Assembly: GCA_020633655.1 (NCBI GenBank)
Contig: JACKDF010000007.1
Location: forward strand, 310,001-374,000
Direction of reading: 5' to 3'
Length of the DNA stretch: 64,000 bases
DNA from: Deferribacteres bacterium
GTDB lineage: Bacteria > Zhuqueibacterota > Zhuqueibacteria > Zhuqueibacterales > Geothermadaptataceae
In this document: piece after piece, positions 24,743-34,362 of the stretch
How the letters are laid out: each line of letters begins with the position of its first letter
Position numbering within the stretch: the stretch's first letter is position 1
The notes under the pieces: generated by a model
Databases searched by the model: none
What the model was told of the DNA's origin: nothing
What the model saw: the letters and a program-made list of their open reading frames with translations, nothing else
Translations under genes and position numbers: made by a program

Positions 24743-27700
24743 ATGAAATTTCGAGTTTCTCTTTCGGCAGCATTTTACTGTCTAACTCTCCTTTTTACAT
24801 TCTCTTCGACTTCGCTTAGTCTTTTTGCACAGAAGGCAACTGGTTTTCAGCAAACAGATAGCGGATTCGTACGTTTTGATATCGACTTCAAACTGGACCC
24901 ACGTACACCGCTTAAAAAAGAAAAAACCAATCCCGGGTTATCCATTGCTGGCTATCTTGGCGGCTTTGAGTACACCACACCAAGCAGCATCCAGCACAAA
25001 ACACAATTGGACAGCAGCGGCCAATTTCTTACGATCAGCCAAACATTGCGCGATGTCCCAGTGACATTACCTCAAATTATTTCCTTGGAAGAATATAACA
25101 GCATCGAAAGAGAGAATCGCGTTCGGGATAATTGGCGCCGGGCGGCGGTAACCAATGTTCTTGAAGGACCGGCAGGGCAGCGACGTGGTCCGGGTGGCTT
25201 GAATATTTCTATTCCTGTTCCAATCAAGAGTAAAACATTCCAAAAAATATTTGGTGGTGATAAAGTTGGATTGAACGTTCAGGGTGATATCAGTATCAAG
25301 GGTGGATTCAGAAATGAAGACCGCAGTGAGGCAAAAACCTCCCTTGCTCAAGGAAATAATACCAATTTCAAAATGAACCAGACGCAACGTTTTACTGTAA
25401 CCGGTAAAATTGGCGAAAAAGTCACAGTGAACGTAGATCAGGACAGTGAGCGCTCTTTTGATTTTGACAACAACCTGAAACTGAATTATACGGGCTTTGA
25501 AGACGAAGTTATTCAAAGTATTGAAGCGGGGAACATTTCATTGGCGTTGCCGGGAACACGTTTTGTCCGTGCCAGTGGTGGAAGCGCAGGTTTGTTTGGT
25601 ATCAAAACCAAAATGAAACTTGGCGATCTTGAGATGACGGTAGTCGCCAGCCAGGAAAAAGGTGAAAGCAGTGAACTCAGTATCAATGGTGGTGCAGCGA
25701 GCAATAAATCGACAATCAAAGATCTCGATTTTAAAGAATTCACCTACTTCTTTCTGGATAAAGAATACCGCAATAATTTTCAAAATTATGCAAGCAAATG
25801 GTTGCGCTATGCCATTGCCGATCCGATAAAGCGCATTTTTGTTTATAGATCAACAACTGATTTTACGCAGACCGGACTTGTGAAGGGCTGGGCGTTACCG
25901 AATCCCGCCACAAAAAGTGACACGTTGAATTCGGGCTCTAAAGAATATTTTACGGGTAGTTTTATTCCTCTTGAAGCCCAGTTGGATTACTTTGTTGAAT
26001 CCGATATGGGTTATATTTATATGGCGCAGCCTGTGCAAAGTGGCGAAGTGCTGGCAGTTGCTTATGAGACGGAAAAAGGAATTATTGTTGGGGATGTGGA
26101 TTATGATCCAGATAGCTCTGAACCGATCTTTTTAAAGATAATTAAAACGCAAAGTCCTCATCCGGATGACGAATATACCTGGGATTTGGCGTGGAAAAAT
26201 GTTTACAATCTTGGCAGTAGAAATATACCACAGGAAGGATTTGCAGTTCGTATTCTTCGCCAGGGCTCAACCGGCGATGAGGAAGCTGCTGCGACTGGTG
26301 AAACATTTTTAAATATTTTTGGCCTTGACAATTATGATGAAAACGGTGGGCCGACACCAGATGCAAAAATTGATGTTGATCCATATCTGGTAAATCTTGC
26401 TCGCGGTGAATTGATTTTTCCCTATCTTGAGCCATTCAATCCCACAGATTTGGGGGGTGATCTCAACGCAAAACCACCTCTCGCAGAAGATTTACGAATC
26501 CCGCAAATTTATGAGCTCGAAAAAACAGCTCCTGATCGCCGATCCGCATCTAAATTTGTCATTGAAGTCGAATCACAAAACAAGAGTTCCACTTACCAGC
26601 TAGGCTTTAATGTTATTGAGAACTCGGAAAAAGTTATCGCCAATGGCCGTACATTGCAACGAGGTGTTGGCTATACGATTGAATACATGTCCGGAACGCT
26701 GACTATTCTGGATGAGGCGGCGACGGCTCCCAGCGCCAAACTCGACATAACTTACGAGCGCAATCAGTTTTTTCAGCTTGACAAGAAGACGATGCTTGGC
26801 GCTCGTGCAGAATACAAATTTGGTGAAGATCATTTTCTCGGTGCGACGTTTATGTATTTAAATGAGCGCACCCTCGATCAAAAAGTGCGGGTTGGCAAAG
26901 GCCCGATGCGCAACATGATTTGGGATGTTAATGGATCATTCAAATTTAAGCCAAATTTTCTTACCCGTGCGGTGGATGCACTGCCTTTGCTGCGCGCCGA
27001 TGCGGATTCACGCCTCAACTTCGAAGGTGAGATAGCCCAAATTATTCCAAATCCTAACACTTTGAACAATAACAGCACAGGTGATAACCAGGGTGTTGCT
27101 TATATCGATGATTTTGAGGGAGCTGAGCGGCCTACGCCCCTGGGTATTATGCGTAAAAGCTGGACAGATGCAAGTGCGCCGGTGCCCATTCAAAAGTTAT
27201 TTGGTGACCCGAAGCATGTTATGGCGCAGCGAGGAAAATTAATTTGGTACAATCCCTATACACGTGTGAGCATCACGGATATCTGGCCGGAACGGGAAGT
27301 GAACAGCCAAACAGGCCAATTAACCGACGTATTGATAATGGAATTCACCCCAACAGAGTATAAAGATCCTGCAGAAAGTACAAGTCGTCCCCTTAACCAG
27401 AGCTGGCATGGTGTTATGCGCGCCTTGTCCTCCGGTTATTTCAATCAAACGGAAAGCAAATTTTTAGAAATTACAGTGGCAGGATCAACGGGGAAATTGA
27501 ATATTGACCTTGGAATAATAAGTGAGGATGTTATCCCCAACGGCAAGCTCGATTCAGAAGACATTCCCGTTGGTGGTGTGCGTCTTGGAACTTTGGATGA
27601 GGGCGAAGATATCGGACTTGATGGCATGCAGGGAAGCGATACAGGCGATAATCCAGATTTCTGGGATATCGATGGCAGTGGAACGCGCGAGCCCTGGGAA

Positions 27701-30700
27701 CCCTTGAGTAATGACGATTGGTCTTATTCCCAAAGTTCAGGGAATTATACGCATATTAATGGTACGGAAAACAGTAAAAACGATGGCAGTCAAATCCCGG
27801 ACACAGAAGATTTAAACCGTAATAATGTTGTTGACCGGCTTGACAGTTATTTTTCCTATCATATTGACCTGGATGATACGAACAATCCTTATTTTGTTGG
27901 CTACACGAATCCGCATGTTGAAGATATAAACAATCGCTATCGTTTGTATCGAATACCGCTGCAAGTATTGCCCGGTGCCACAGACACGACATACCGTTCT
28001 CTTGTCAGCAAACCCGATCTTTCCAATATCCAATATGCCCGTTTGTGGATGGGCGGCGTTGATTCTTCAAAAACCGTACGCATCAAAATTGCTGAAATCA
28101 ATCTTACGGGAAATGACTGGAAAGAACAGGGCATTTCTGAGACGGAAGATTTTACCACCTACCCTAATCCGGATGGTACAATTGATGACGAAACCGTTTC
28201 TGTATCCGTTCTCAATACCCATGATAATCCGGATAATTATCTCGAGCCTCCGGGTGTGTCCGGTGTGGTTGACCGCATCACAAAAGCTCGGGCGAAAGAG
28301 CAGGCTCTAGCTATTTCCGTAAAGGATTTGCAAGCTGGATGGAATGGACTCGTGAAAAAGACCTTACTCGAGCCGCAGGATTGGATTCACTATAAAAATT
28401 TAAAAATGTTTGTTGGCGCTTATGGTGAAAACATGGTGCATGATACAACCGCTGTTGCGCCAGTCGAATTTTATTTGCGCTTCGGAAGTGATGAAAAAAA
28501 TTATTATGAAATCAGGCAACCACTTTATGGACCGACAGCCTATGAACCGGTGCGGAGTGTAATGTGGAGTGAGTTTAACGAAATTGATGTTCCATTGTTT
28601 GATCTCACAAGTATGAAGATGATGGGTGACGATATCGCTCTCATTGATCCGGCTGATTCTACCAATCAAATATACGTTAAAAAAGTCGGACGCAAGGAGT
28701 ACCGTTTCAAAGGTATTCCATCGATTTCAAATGTGCGCGTTTTTTGGGTGGGGATTGTGAATAAATCCGGAACCACCTGGAGTGGTGAAGTGTGGCTGAA
28801 TGAGTTGCGACTGTCCAATATCGAAAAGGAAAAGGGCATAGCTATGCGTGCCAGTGTCGATTTTGGATTGTCCGATTTGTTTTCTGTGAATGCAGAAATA
28901 AACCGCCAGGATGCTGACTTTCATAATGTTGGTGAGCGGTTCGGGAAAGGGAGTACGGCTGAATCGTATTCTGTTAGCGGCAGTATGAAAATGGATAAAT
29001 TTTTACCGCAGAGCTGGGGATTAAGTATTCCGGTGAGCGCCAATTATCGCAATTCGAAAACCACACCGAAGTATGATCCGGCACTCGGTGATATCGTCCT
29101 TGAAAATTCGAGTGATGAAACCTTGCTCGATGAAAAACTAACCCGTGCAGAAGACAAAGGTATTAACATTTCCATTAGCAAACCGCGCAAGTCGCATAAA
29201 TTTTACATTAAATATACTCTGGATGCACTGCAGGGAAAAGTCAGCCATAACCGCTCAAAGCAAACAGCTCCAACCATGAAATTGAGTAATTCACAAAACT
29301 GGTCGGGAAACGTTGATTACAATATTACATTCGGGCAGAACACTTTTGTTAGTCCGCTAAAATTTCTCAAAGGCCTGCCTTTAATAAGCAAATATGGCGA
29401 TACGAAATTGTACTATTTGCCACGGTCCTTTACTGCTGGTGCAAATGGCTCCTCGAAATGGTCTGAGCGGCAAACGCGATCGTTGCAGGGTGAAGATGGA
29501 CTCTATACCTCAACAAGTACGAAAACGTTGAATAAAAATGCAAACTTAAGCTTAAAATTGACCGAAAAGCTTTCAGGAAATATCTCACGTGCCTGGGTGG
29601 GTGATGTGCGTGGAGGCTGGTTCGAATCCATAACATCAAGTAACGATACAACCAAGTATATCGACCGTTCAAAAAACCAAAACTTCAAACTGGATTTCTC
29701 ACCAGAAATATTTAGTTTTTTTACGAATACATTTGGCTATTCTTCAACCTATCAATTTTCAAACAACCCTGCACAAAAAGACCGGGCACTGAGCGCTTCG
29801 ACAAATAATACAGTAAGCGCCTCAGGTACCTTGAAATTCGGGCAAATTTTTTCGCGCAAATCATCCGGGTCAAAAAGCAGAACAACAACGACTCGTCGCA
29901 AACCGCCGGGTCGTGCCAAGCCAGGGGAAAAGAAAGACGATACCGGTGAAAAGGAAGGTGAGGAAAAGGAGAAAAAATCCCGGCCCAATCCATTAAAACT
30001 GCTTAAATCACTGGTTACAAACATCGGAAGTGTGCGTGATGTTAAAGTAACCTATTCCGATCGCAATAATTATACGAATGCAGCCATTAAAACAGAGCCT
30101 GGTAATGCGTACAAGTTTGGTTTTGTCGATGATAATTACGTGCGTAGTATTCCTTATTCCGAAAGTGCAACCGGAAATATTGTGGGTGTTAATGCAACCA
30201 AATCGTTGAATTTATCGACGGGTTTTCAGGTTACCAAGGCCATCGATGTCTCTTTAAAATATGATTTAACGGATCAGGCGACACAAAGCACGCAAACAAC
30301 GGGAAATTATTCCCAATCTGCTTTGCGAATTAAAGATGAGCATGGAGACACCAATGATGTTTTTATCCCCTTCCCGGATATTACGTTAACATGGAATGGT
30401 GTTGAGAAAATAGGTCCCTTAAGCAAATTTTTTAAAAGCATTAATCTGAGTTCAAATTTTTCCTTTAAAACCGCAACATACTGGCGCGATAACAAGGAAA
30501 ATAAAACCAAGGACGATTATCAGCTCAGTCAGCGGCCACTTATCCGTGCGTCGATGACGCTCACCAGTGGTATTACTTCAAGTTTTGCGATGAATCATTC
30601 GGTAGGCGAAGGGCAGGCTTTTACGCAAAAAGGCGATATCGTTTTACTGAACACAGGAGACCGCAATACAACGGATGATATCAACTTTTCTGCATCGTAC

Positions 30701-31012
30701 AGTAAACGGAGCGGATTTTCATTACCAATCCCGTTTTTGAGCAAGAAAAAGCTCGACAATAGTGTTGATATTAGTATTACCTATACGAGCAGCAGCACAC
30801 GCGGTGAACGCTGGAATAAAACCGAAAATAAATGGGAAGAATTTACTTCCTCCGATCGCTGGTCTTTGCAGCCCAAAATGACTTACAGTTTCAGTACGCG
30901 CGTTAAAGGCGGAGCGCATTTCGAATTGGGTGAAAACAAATCAAAACTCAGCGGTACGACGAAAATTAAAGAGTTTTTAATTGATGTGAATATTTCCATT
31001 CGCGGAAATTAA
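24743..31012 (+). CDS. sprA: SprA-family type IX secretion outer-membrane translocon
   Basis: 2,089 residues, close to the usual 2,200-2,500 for SprA/Sov. A signal peptide (about 1-30, ending SLSLFAQ) is followed by repeated SprA-type segments such as 'GNISLALPGTRFVRASGGSA' and 'FGIKTKMKLGDLEMTVVASQ', a calcium-like Asp-rich stretch (27.5-27.9 kb), and a long C-terminal half of alternating amphipathic strands forming a giant beta-barrel that ends in '...EFLIDVNISIRGN'. A basic, Pro/Lys-rich loop lies at about 1,710-1,755. In Flavobacteriia SprA is the outer-membrane conduit of T9SS and is required for gliding. No other T9SS component (GldK-N, PorV) is in the window, but a T9SS-tagged cargo gene lies at 58.4 kb. 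Confidence 0.93.
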   Translation: MKFRVSLSAAFYCLTLLFTFSSTSLSLFAQKATGFQQTDSGFVRFDIDFKLDPRTPLKKEKTNPGLSIAGYLGGFEYTTPSSIQHKTQLDSSGQFLTISQTLRDVPVTLPQIISLEEYNSIERENRVRDNWRRAAVTNVLEGPAGQRRGPGGLNISIPVPIKSKTFQKIFGGDKVGLNVQGDISIKGGFRNEDRSEAKTSLAQGNNTNFKMNQTQRFTVTGKIGEKVTVNVDQDSERSFDFDNNLKLNYTGFEDEVIQSIEAGNISLALPGTRFVRASGGSAGLFGIKTKMKLGDLEMTVVASQEKGESSELSINGGAASNKSTIKDLDFKEFTYFFLDKEYRNNFQNYASKWLRYAIADPIKRIFVYRSTTDFTQTGLVKGWALPNPATKSDTLNSGSKEYFTGSFIPLEAQLDYFVESDMGYIYMAQPVQSGEVLAVAYETEKGIIVGDVDYDPDSSEPIFLKIIKTQSPHPDDEYTWDLAWKNVYNLGSRNIPQEGFAVRILRQGSTGDEEAAATGETFLNIFGLDNYDENGGPTPDAKIDVDPYLVNLARGELIFPYLEPFNPTDLGGDLNAKPPLAEDLRIPQIYELEKTAPDRRSASKFVIEVESQNKSSTYQLGFNVIENSEKVIANGRTLQRGVGYTIEYMSGTLTILDEAATAPSAKLDITYERNQFFQLDKKTMLGARAEYKFGEDHFLGATFMYLNERTLDQKVRVGKGPMRNMIWDVNGSFKFKPNFLTRAVDALPLLRADADSRLNFEGEIAQIIPNPNTLNNNSTGDNQGVAYIDDFEGAERPTPLGIMRKSWTDASAPVPIQKLFGDPKHVMAQRGKLIWYNPYTRVSITDIWPEREVNSQTGQLTDVLIMEFTPTEYKDPAESTSRPLNQSWHGVMRALSSGYFNQTESKFLEITVAGSTGKLNIDLGIISEDVIPNGKLDSEDIPVGGVRLGTLDEGEDIGLDGMQGSDTGDNPDFWDIDGSGTREPWEPLSNDDWSYSQSSGNYTHINGTENSKNDGSQIPDTEDLNRNNVVDRLDSYFSYHIDLDDTNNPYFVGYTNPHVEDINNRYRLYRIPLQVLPGATDTTYRSLVSKPDLSNIQYARLWMGGVDSSKTVRIKIAEINLTGNDWKEQGISETEDFTTYPNPDGTIDDETVSVSVLNTHDNPDNYLEPPGVSGVVDRITKARAKEQALAISVKDLQAGWNGLVKKTLLEPQDWIHYKNLKMFVGAYGENMVHDTTAVAPVEFYLRFGSDEKNYYEIRQPLYGPTAYEPVRSVMWSEFNEIDVPLFDLTSMKMMGDDIALIDPADSTNQIYVKKVGRKEYRFKGIPSISNVRVFWVGIVNKSGTTWSGEVWLNELRLSNIEKEKGIAMRASVDFGLSDLFSVNAEINRQDADFHNVGERFGKGSTAESYSVSGSMKMDKFLPQSWGLSIPVSANYRNSKTTPKYDPALGDIVLENSSDETLLDEKLTRAEDKGINISISKPRKSHKFYIKYTLDALQGKVSHNRSKQTAPTMKLSNSQNWSGNVDYNITFGQNTFVSPLKFLKGLPLISKYGDTKLYYLPRSFTAGANGSSKWSERQTRSLQGEDGLYTSTSTKTLNKNANLSLKLTEKLSGNISRAWVGDVRGGWFESITSSNDTTKYIDRSKNQNFKLDFSPEIFSFFTNTFGYSSTYQFSNNPAQKDRALSASTNNTVSASGTLKFGQIFSRKSSGSKSRTTTTRRKPPGRAKPGEKKDDTGEKEGEEKEKKSRPNPLKLLKSLVTNIGSVRDVKVTYSDRNNYTNAAIKTEPGNAYKFGFVDDNYVRSIPYSESATGNIVGVNATKSLNLSTGFQVTKAIDVSLKYDLTDQATQSTQTTGNYSQSALRIKDEHGDTNDVFIPFPDITLTWNGVEKIGPLSKFFKSINLSSNFSFKTATYWRDNKENKTKDDYQLSQRPLIRASMTLTSGITSSFAMNHSVGEGQAFTQKGDIVLLNTGDRNTTDDINFSASYSKRSGFSLPIPFLSKKKLDNSVDISITYTSSSTRGERWNKTENKWEEFTSSDRWSLQPKMTYSFSTRVKGGAHFELGENKSKLSGTTKIKEFLIDVNISIRGN

Positions 31013-31119
31013 TGAAAGCGCGTCCTGTTTCGATGAAACCTGCCACGCTCGGTATTCTGATCTTGATTCTATCCTCAATTGCTACTAAATTGCACAACAA
31101 CAAATCGCATAAATTCTAA
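31012..31119 (+). CDS. Possible membrane microprotein coupled to sprA
   Basis: 35 codons from an ATG that overlaps the sprA stop (TAATG at 31010-31014) to TAA at 31117-31119. The peptide has a basic head (MKARPVSMKPATL), a hydrophobic centre (GILILILSSIA) and a basic, polar tail (TKLHNNKSHKF), as in single-pass small membrane proteins. The overlap allows translational coupling. It has no recognised homolog and could be chance; conservation in related genomes would decide. Confidence 0.35.
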   Translation: MKARPVSMKPATLGILILILSSIATKLHNNKSHKF

Positions 31120-31141
31120 CACAAAAAAGGCTTATTAAATC

Positions 31142-32086
31142 ATGCCTGAATTTCGTAAAAGCCGGTGTACTTTGTTGCCGGCTCTTTTTGTTTTAGGTTT
31201 GCTCGCATTTTCAGCTTGTAAAGATAAACCAACACGAATCCGCGACGTCCCCGAGTTTAATGCAGGCAACTCCTTTTCCTTGCTTGAACAGCAAGTTGCC
31301 TTTGGACCCCGTGTACCGGGAACCGAAGCACATGCAAAATGCTTAACCATGCTCAAAGATTCTTTGCAGGCATGTGGTGCCCAGGTTAACTTACAGAGTT
31401 TTGAGCATTATATTGATAAGAGCCGTGAAAAGGTGCAGCTCACGAATATTATTGCCAGTTTTAATCCCGGCAATAAAAACCGAATGTTGTTGGCTGCGCA
31501 CTGGGACTCGCGACCATGGGCAGATGCGGAAATCGATTCAGCAAAGCATTCTATTCCTGTCGATGGTGCCAATGACGGCGCCTCCGGAGTGGCGGTTTTA
31601 TTACAGATAGCACAAAACCTGCGTGCCAAACCAGCGCCTATTGGTGTCGATATCCTCTTTTTTGACGGTGAGGATTTCGGTACCCATGGGAATGATGCCA
31701 CATGGGCTATCGGTTCGCAGCACTTTGCCAGGCACAAAGATGTGCGCTATAATCCGTTCATGGGTATTTTACTGGATATGGTTGGTGATAAGGATTTGCA
31801 TTTTCTCAAAGAAGGATATTCTGTGCAACTCGCGCCCGATATTGTCAATCTGGTTTGGAATTATGCTGCCAGATTGCAATTACCTGCCTTCACAAATAGT
31901 TACATGGGCGCTGTTACAGACGATCATGTTGCTTTGCTTAAAGTTGGCATTCCCTGTATTGATATCATCGATTTTGACTATAAACACTGGCACACTGTCG
32001 AGGATACACCCGATAAATGCAGTCCGGAAAGCCTTGGTCAGGTCGGCCGTTTGTTGCTCGAGTTGATTTACGACCCACCAATTTAA
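31142..32086 (+). CDS. M28-family peptidase / glutaminyl-cyclase-like lipoprotein
   Basis: 314 residues. Signal peptide with a lipobox-like LAFSAC at Cys27 (Phe at -3 is unusual). Zn-ligand motifs of family M28: 'AAHWDSRPWADAE' (His, Asp), 'DGANDGASGVAVLL' (bridging Asp), 'FFDGEDFG' (Glu-Asp), 'LDMVGDKDL' (Asp) and the late His in 'YKHWHTVEDTPDKC'. The 'HWDSRPWAD' form is typical of Bacteroidota-type M28 proteins related to glutaminyl cyclases as well as aminopeptidases, so the reaction could be either. It begins a run of four same-strand genes ending at sixA. A terminator-like hairpin lies inside its signal-peptide coding part. Confidence 0.87.
   Translation: MPEFRKSRCTLLPALFVLGLLAFSACKDKPTRIRDVPEFNAGNSFSLLEQQVAFGPRVPGTEAHAKCLTMLKDSLQACGAQVNLQSFEHYIDKSREKVQLTNIIASFNPGNKNRMLLAAHWDSRPWADAEIDSAKHSIPVDGANDGASGVAVLLQIAQNLRAKPAPIGVDILFFDGEDFGTHGNDATWAIGSQHFARHKDVRYNPFMGILLDMVGDKDLHFLKEGYSVQLAPDIVNLVWNYAARLQLPAFTNSYMGAVTDDHVALLKVGIPCIDIIDFDYKHWHTVEDTPDKCSPESLGQVGRLLLELIYDPPI
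31160..31189 (+). terminator. Terminator-like hairpin inside the M28 gene start
   Basis: AGCCGG (31160-31165) pairs with CCGGCT (31178-31183), followed by CTTTTTG. The form is that of a weak intrinsic terminator, about 150 nt after sprA. It falls inside the signal-peptide codons of the M28 gene, so it may terminate sprA transcripts or have no function. Confidence 0.4.
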
Positions 32087-32088
32087 TA

Positions 32089-32955
32089 ATGGAAAAACCT
32101 ATGCGTTGGCTTGCTTGCACAATTCGATTATCGCCTGAAAGTATTGACTTGGCCAGTTACTATCTTTTTGAACTCGGTGCTCAGGGTATACAGGAGCTTG
32201 AAGGGCATATCATTGCTTATTTTTCAGATATGGATGAGAAGGATTTGCAGACAGGTATTGAGGCAGTTTTTCATGATTTGCGTTCGGCGGGAATGCCTGT
32301 GTTTGAGGAAAGCATTCTCATCGAAGCGGTTCCGCAGGAAGACTGGCATGCAGGCTGGCGGAAATATTTTAAACCGATTCTCATCGATGATATCCTTTGT
32401 GTACGCCCACCCTGGGAAAAAGTGAAAAAACGCATTGAACACCACGTCATCATTGAGCCCAAACAAGCATTTGGAACCGGAAATCACGCAACGACCCGAC
32501 TCATGCTCGAAGCCATTGCAGGGAAGCATCATGTTTTGCCAACTTCAGTTTTGGATCTGGGGACAGGTAGCGGTATTCTGGCGATCGCCCACTGCAAACT
32601 CAAACCAACGAGCCAGATTATCGGAGTCGACATCGATCCCATTGCAATTGAAAATGCTGTTGAAAATGCCGAACTTAACGGGGTTGCGGAGGGTATCAAG
32701 TGGATTACCGGCACCTTCGATGATGTTCCGGATCAAAGTTTTCCAATGATATATGCCAACTTGCAGCGCCACATAATCATTCCACTTTTACCACAATTTA
32801 AAGCTCGTTTGCAGCCTGATGGGACAATTTTGTTCAGTGGCATTCTTGTAACAGAAGAAGTCAGCATGCGTGTTGCACTGGATGAAAATGGTTTCAGTGT
32901 TATTCGGCAAAAGCAATTGGAAGAATGGATTTTACTCGAGGTTCGTCATTCCTGA
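32089..32955 (+). CDS. prmA: Ribosomal protein L11 methyltransferase
   Basis: 288 residues, normal for PrmA. I start at the ATG at 32089, two bases after the M28 stop; the upstream 24 codons are out-of-frame M28 sequence. N-terminal substrate-binding domain (about 1-95, 'DWHAGWRKYFKPILIDD' being the usual W..w..f.P), linker 'IEPKQAFGTGNHATTRLML' with the family's pGmAFGTG.H.TT, SAM motif I 'VLDLGTGSGILAIA', and motif 'YANLQRHIIIPLLP' in place of the usual AN-I-l. It trimethylates ribosomal protein L11 in the cytoplasm. Confidence 0.95.
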   Translation: MEKPMRWLACTIRLSPESIDLASYYLFELGAQGIQELEGHIIAYFSDMDEKDLQTGIEAVFHDLRSAGMPVFEESILIEAVPQEDWHAGWRKYFKPILIDDILCVRPPWEKVKKRIEHHVIIEPKQAFGTGNHATTRLMLEAIAGKHHVLPTSVLDLGTGSGILAIAHCKLKPTSQIIGVDIDPIAIENAVENAELNGVAEGIKWITGTFDDVPDQSFPMIYANLQRHIIIPLLPQFKARLQPDGTILFSGILVTEEVSMRVALDENGFSVIRQKQLEEWILLEVRHS

Positions 32956-33883
32956 TACAAAGAAACGGATAGCCAGTATTGATTGTGGATCCAATACATT
33001 TCTTCTGTTAATCGCAGATTATTTTAATGGTTTTTTGTACCCGGTACAGCAAGCGTCGCGTATCGTTGCCTTGCAACGGGATATGGATGAAAACGGCAAT
33101 CTGAGTGATTCTGCTCTGGAACGTGCAGGACAAACCCTTTTGGAATATTGTAAACTGAGCGTTGAGCGGGATGTTGAATCAATCTGGGCTTGCGGAACCA
33201 GCGCCTTGCGCAGTGCAACTAATGGTGCTGAATTTTGCCGTAAACTAAAGGAGCAAACCGGGATTTCCGTTGAAATTATCAGCGGAGAGGACGAAGCGCA
33301 ATACGGCTATTTCGGTGCAGTACAAGATTTGCCACAACAATATGATAACATGGCTTTTATCGATGTTGGGGGCGGAAGCACAGAATTTAGCTGGGGTACC
33401 CGAAAAACCCTGGTTGGAAGCACGAGTTTACCATTAGGCTCAATAAAATTAACACGTCAATTCCTAGGTTCTAATCCTGTAACAACGGAAGAAATCGATA
33501 GTGTCATTGCAGCCATTGATGCTGAACTGGTTAAATTGCCTGCTTTCTCAGGTGGAAACATGGGACTTCTTGGAGTTGCTGCGACGCCGATAACGCTCGC
33601 TTTAATGCATCTAAAAGGCGACAAAAACGATTTTGACGCCACAGATGGCTATGTGTTAACTCTGGCTGCGATCGAGGAAATATGTTGTGCTATTCAGTTT
33701 TTGCCGTTAAATGAGCGTAAAAAATTACCGGGGTTGCATCCGGACAGGGCGGATGTTATCTTACCCGGTGGATTAATCATTCAACAATTTATGAAGCGAG
33801 CTGGCTTTGATGCATTACATATCAGTTTACGTGGATTGCGTTTCGGGTATGCCCTGGCGAAAATAGAAGGAGGTGGGAATTGA
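32948..33883 (+). CDS. Ppx/GppA-family exopolyphosphatase/pppGpp phosphatase
   Basis: About 311 residues. Actin-like ATPase fold with 'RIASIDCGSNTFLLLIADY' (phosphate 1), 'ACGTSALRSATN', 'GEDEAQYGYFGAV' and 'IDVGGGSTEFSWG' (phosphate 2), all Ppx/GppA hallmarks. It lacks the C-terminal HD domain of long Ppx forms. Members cleave polyphosphate and/or pppGpp. The start is uncertain: the family begins just before 'RIASIDCGSN', but there is no ATG/GTG/TTG there. An ATT at 32948 has GAGG at ideal spacing and I use it provisionally; the nearest in-frame classical starts (GTG 32897, ATG 32888/32882/32870) would add an extension read from inside prmA. Confidence 0.85.
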   Translation: MPDTKKRIASIDCGSNTFLLLIADYFNGFLYPVQQASRIVALQRDMDENGNLSDSALERAGQTLLEYCKLSVERDVESIWACGTSALRSATNGAEFCRKLKEQTGISVEIISGEDEAQYGYFGAVQDLPQQYDNMAFIDVGGGSTEFSWGTRKTLVGSTSLPLGSIKLTRQFLGSNPVTTEEIDSVIAAIDAELVKLPAFSGGNMGLLGVAATPITLALMHLKGDKNDFDATDGYVLTLAAIEEICCAIQFLPLNERKKLPGLHPDRADVILPGGLIIQQFMKRAGFDALHISLRGLRFGYALAKIEGGGN

Positions 33884-34362
33884 AAAAACTCTATTTGGTT
33901 CGCCATGCCGATGCAGAACCGTCTCGTTTGAGCGGTGGTGATTTTGACCGCGCGCTGACCACATATGGCAGGCAACATGCCGCATCACTTGCTTTGAAAT
34001 TGAAACAAATGAACATCTCTCCGGATTTGATCATAAGCAGTGATGCGAAACGAGCGCAAGAAACAGCACAAATTTTAACTGAAATTTTATCGTATAAAAG
34101 AGCCATTTTATTCGAGAATAAAATTTATCATATCGATGAAAAACGCTTATCCGACTTCCTCATGATGACCGACTCAAAGATAAATTCCCTGCTATTAGTC
34201 GGACATAACCCAACCCTATCCTCTTTTGCGCATTCTCAGGCACTCAAAGCCAGCTATTCCATGCAACCTGCGAGTGCTATCGGTCTGCACTATTCAGTGA
34301 AACATTGGAGTGATCTTTCTCCGCGTTCCTGCACATTCCAGTTCTATGAATGCCTATCGTAA
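33880..34362 (+). CDS. sixA: SixA-type histidine phosphatase
   Basis: 160 residues with a TTG start inside the stop region of the ppx gene (overlap 4 nt) and a strong AAGGAGGTG site at 33868-33876. The phosphohistidine core is the 'LVRHADAEPS' opening (RHG), 'SSDAKRAQETAQI' and the late 'LLVGHNPTLSSFA' (catalytic His). SixA proteins dephosphorylate His residues on phosphotransfer proteins, in E. coli notably the nitrogen PTS protein NPr; a PtsN gene lies 3.5 kb away. The 3' end overlaps the convergent mobA gene by 19 nt. Confidence 0.9.
   Translation: MKKLYLVRHADAEPSRLSGGDFDRALTTYGRQHAASLALKLKQMNISPDLIISSDAKRAQETAQILTEILSYKRAILFENKIYHIDEKRLSDFLMMTDSKINSLLLVGHNPTLSSFAHSQALKASYSMQPASAIGLHYSVKHWSDLSPRSCTFQFYECLS

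Noticed and set aside
29616..29640. GGTTCGAATCC resembling a tRNA T-arm
   Set aside because: It lies inside the sprA frame and there is no acceptor stem or anticodon arm around it.
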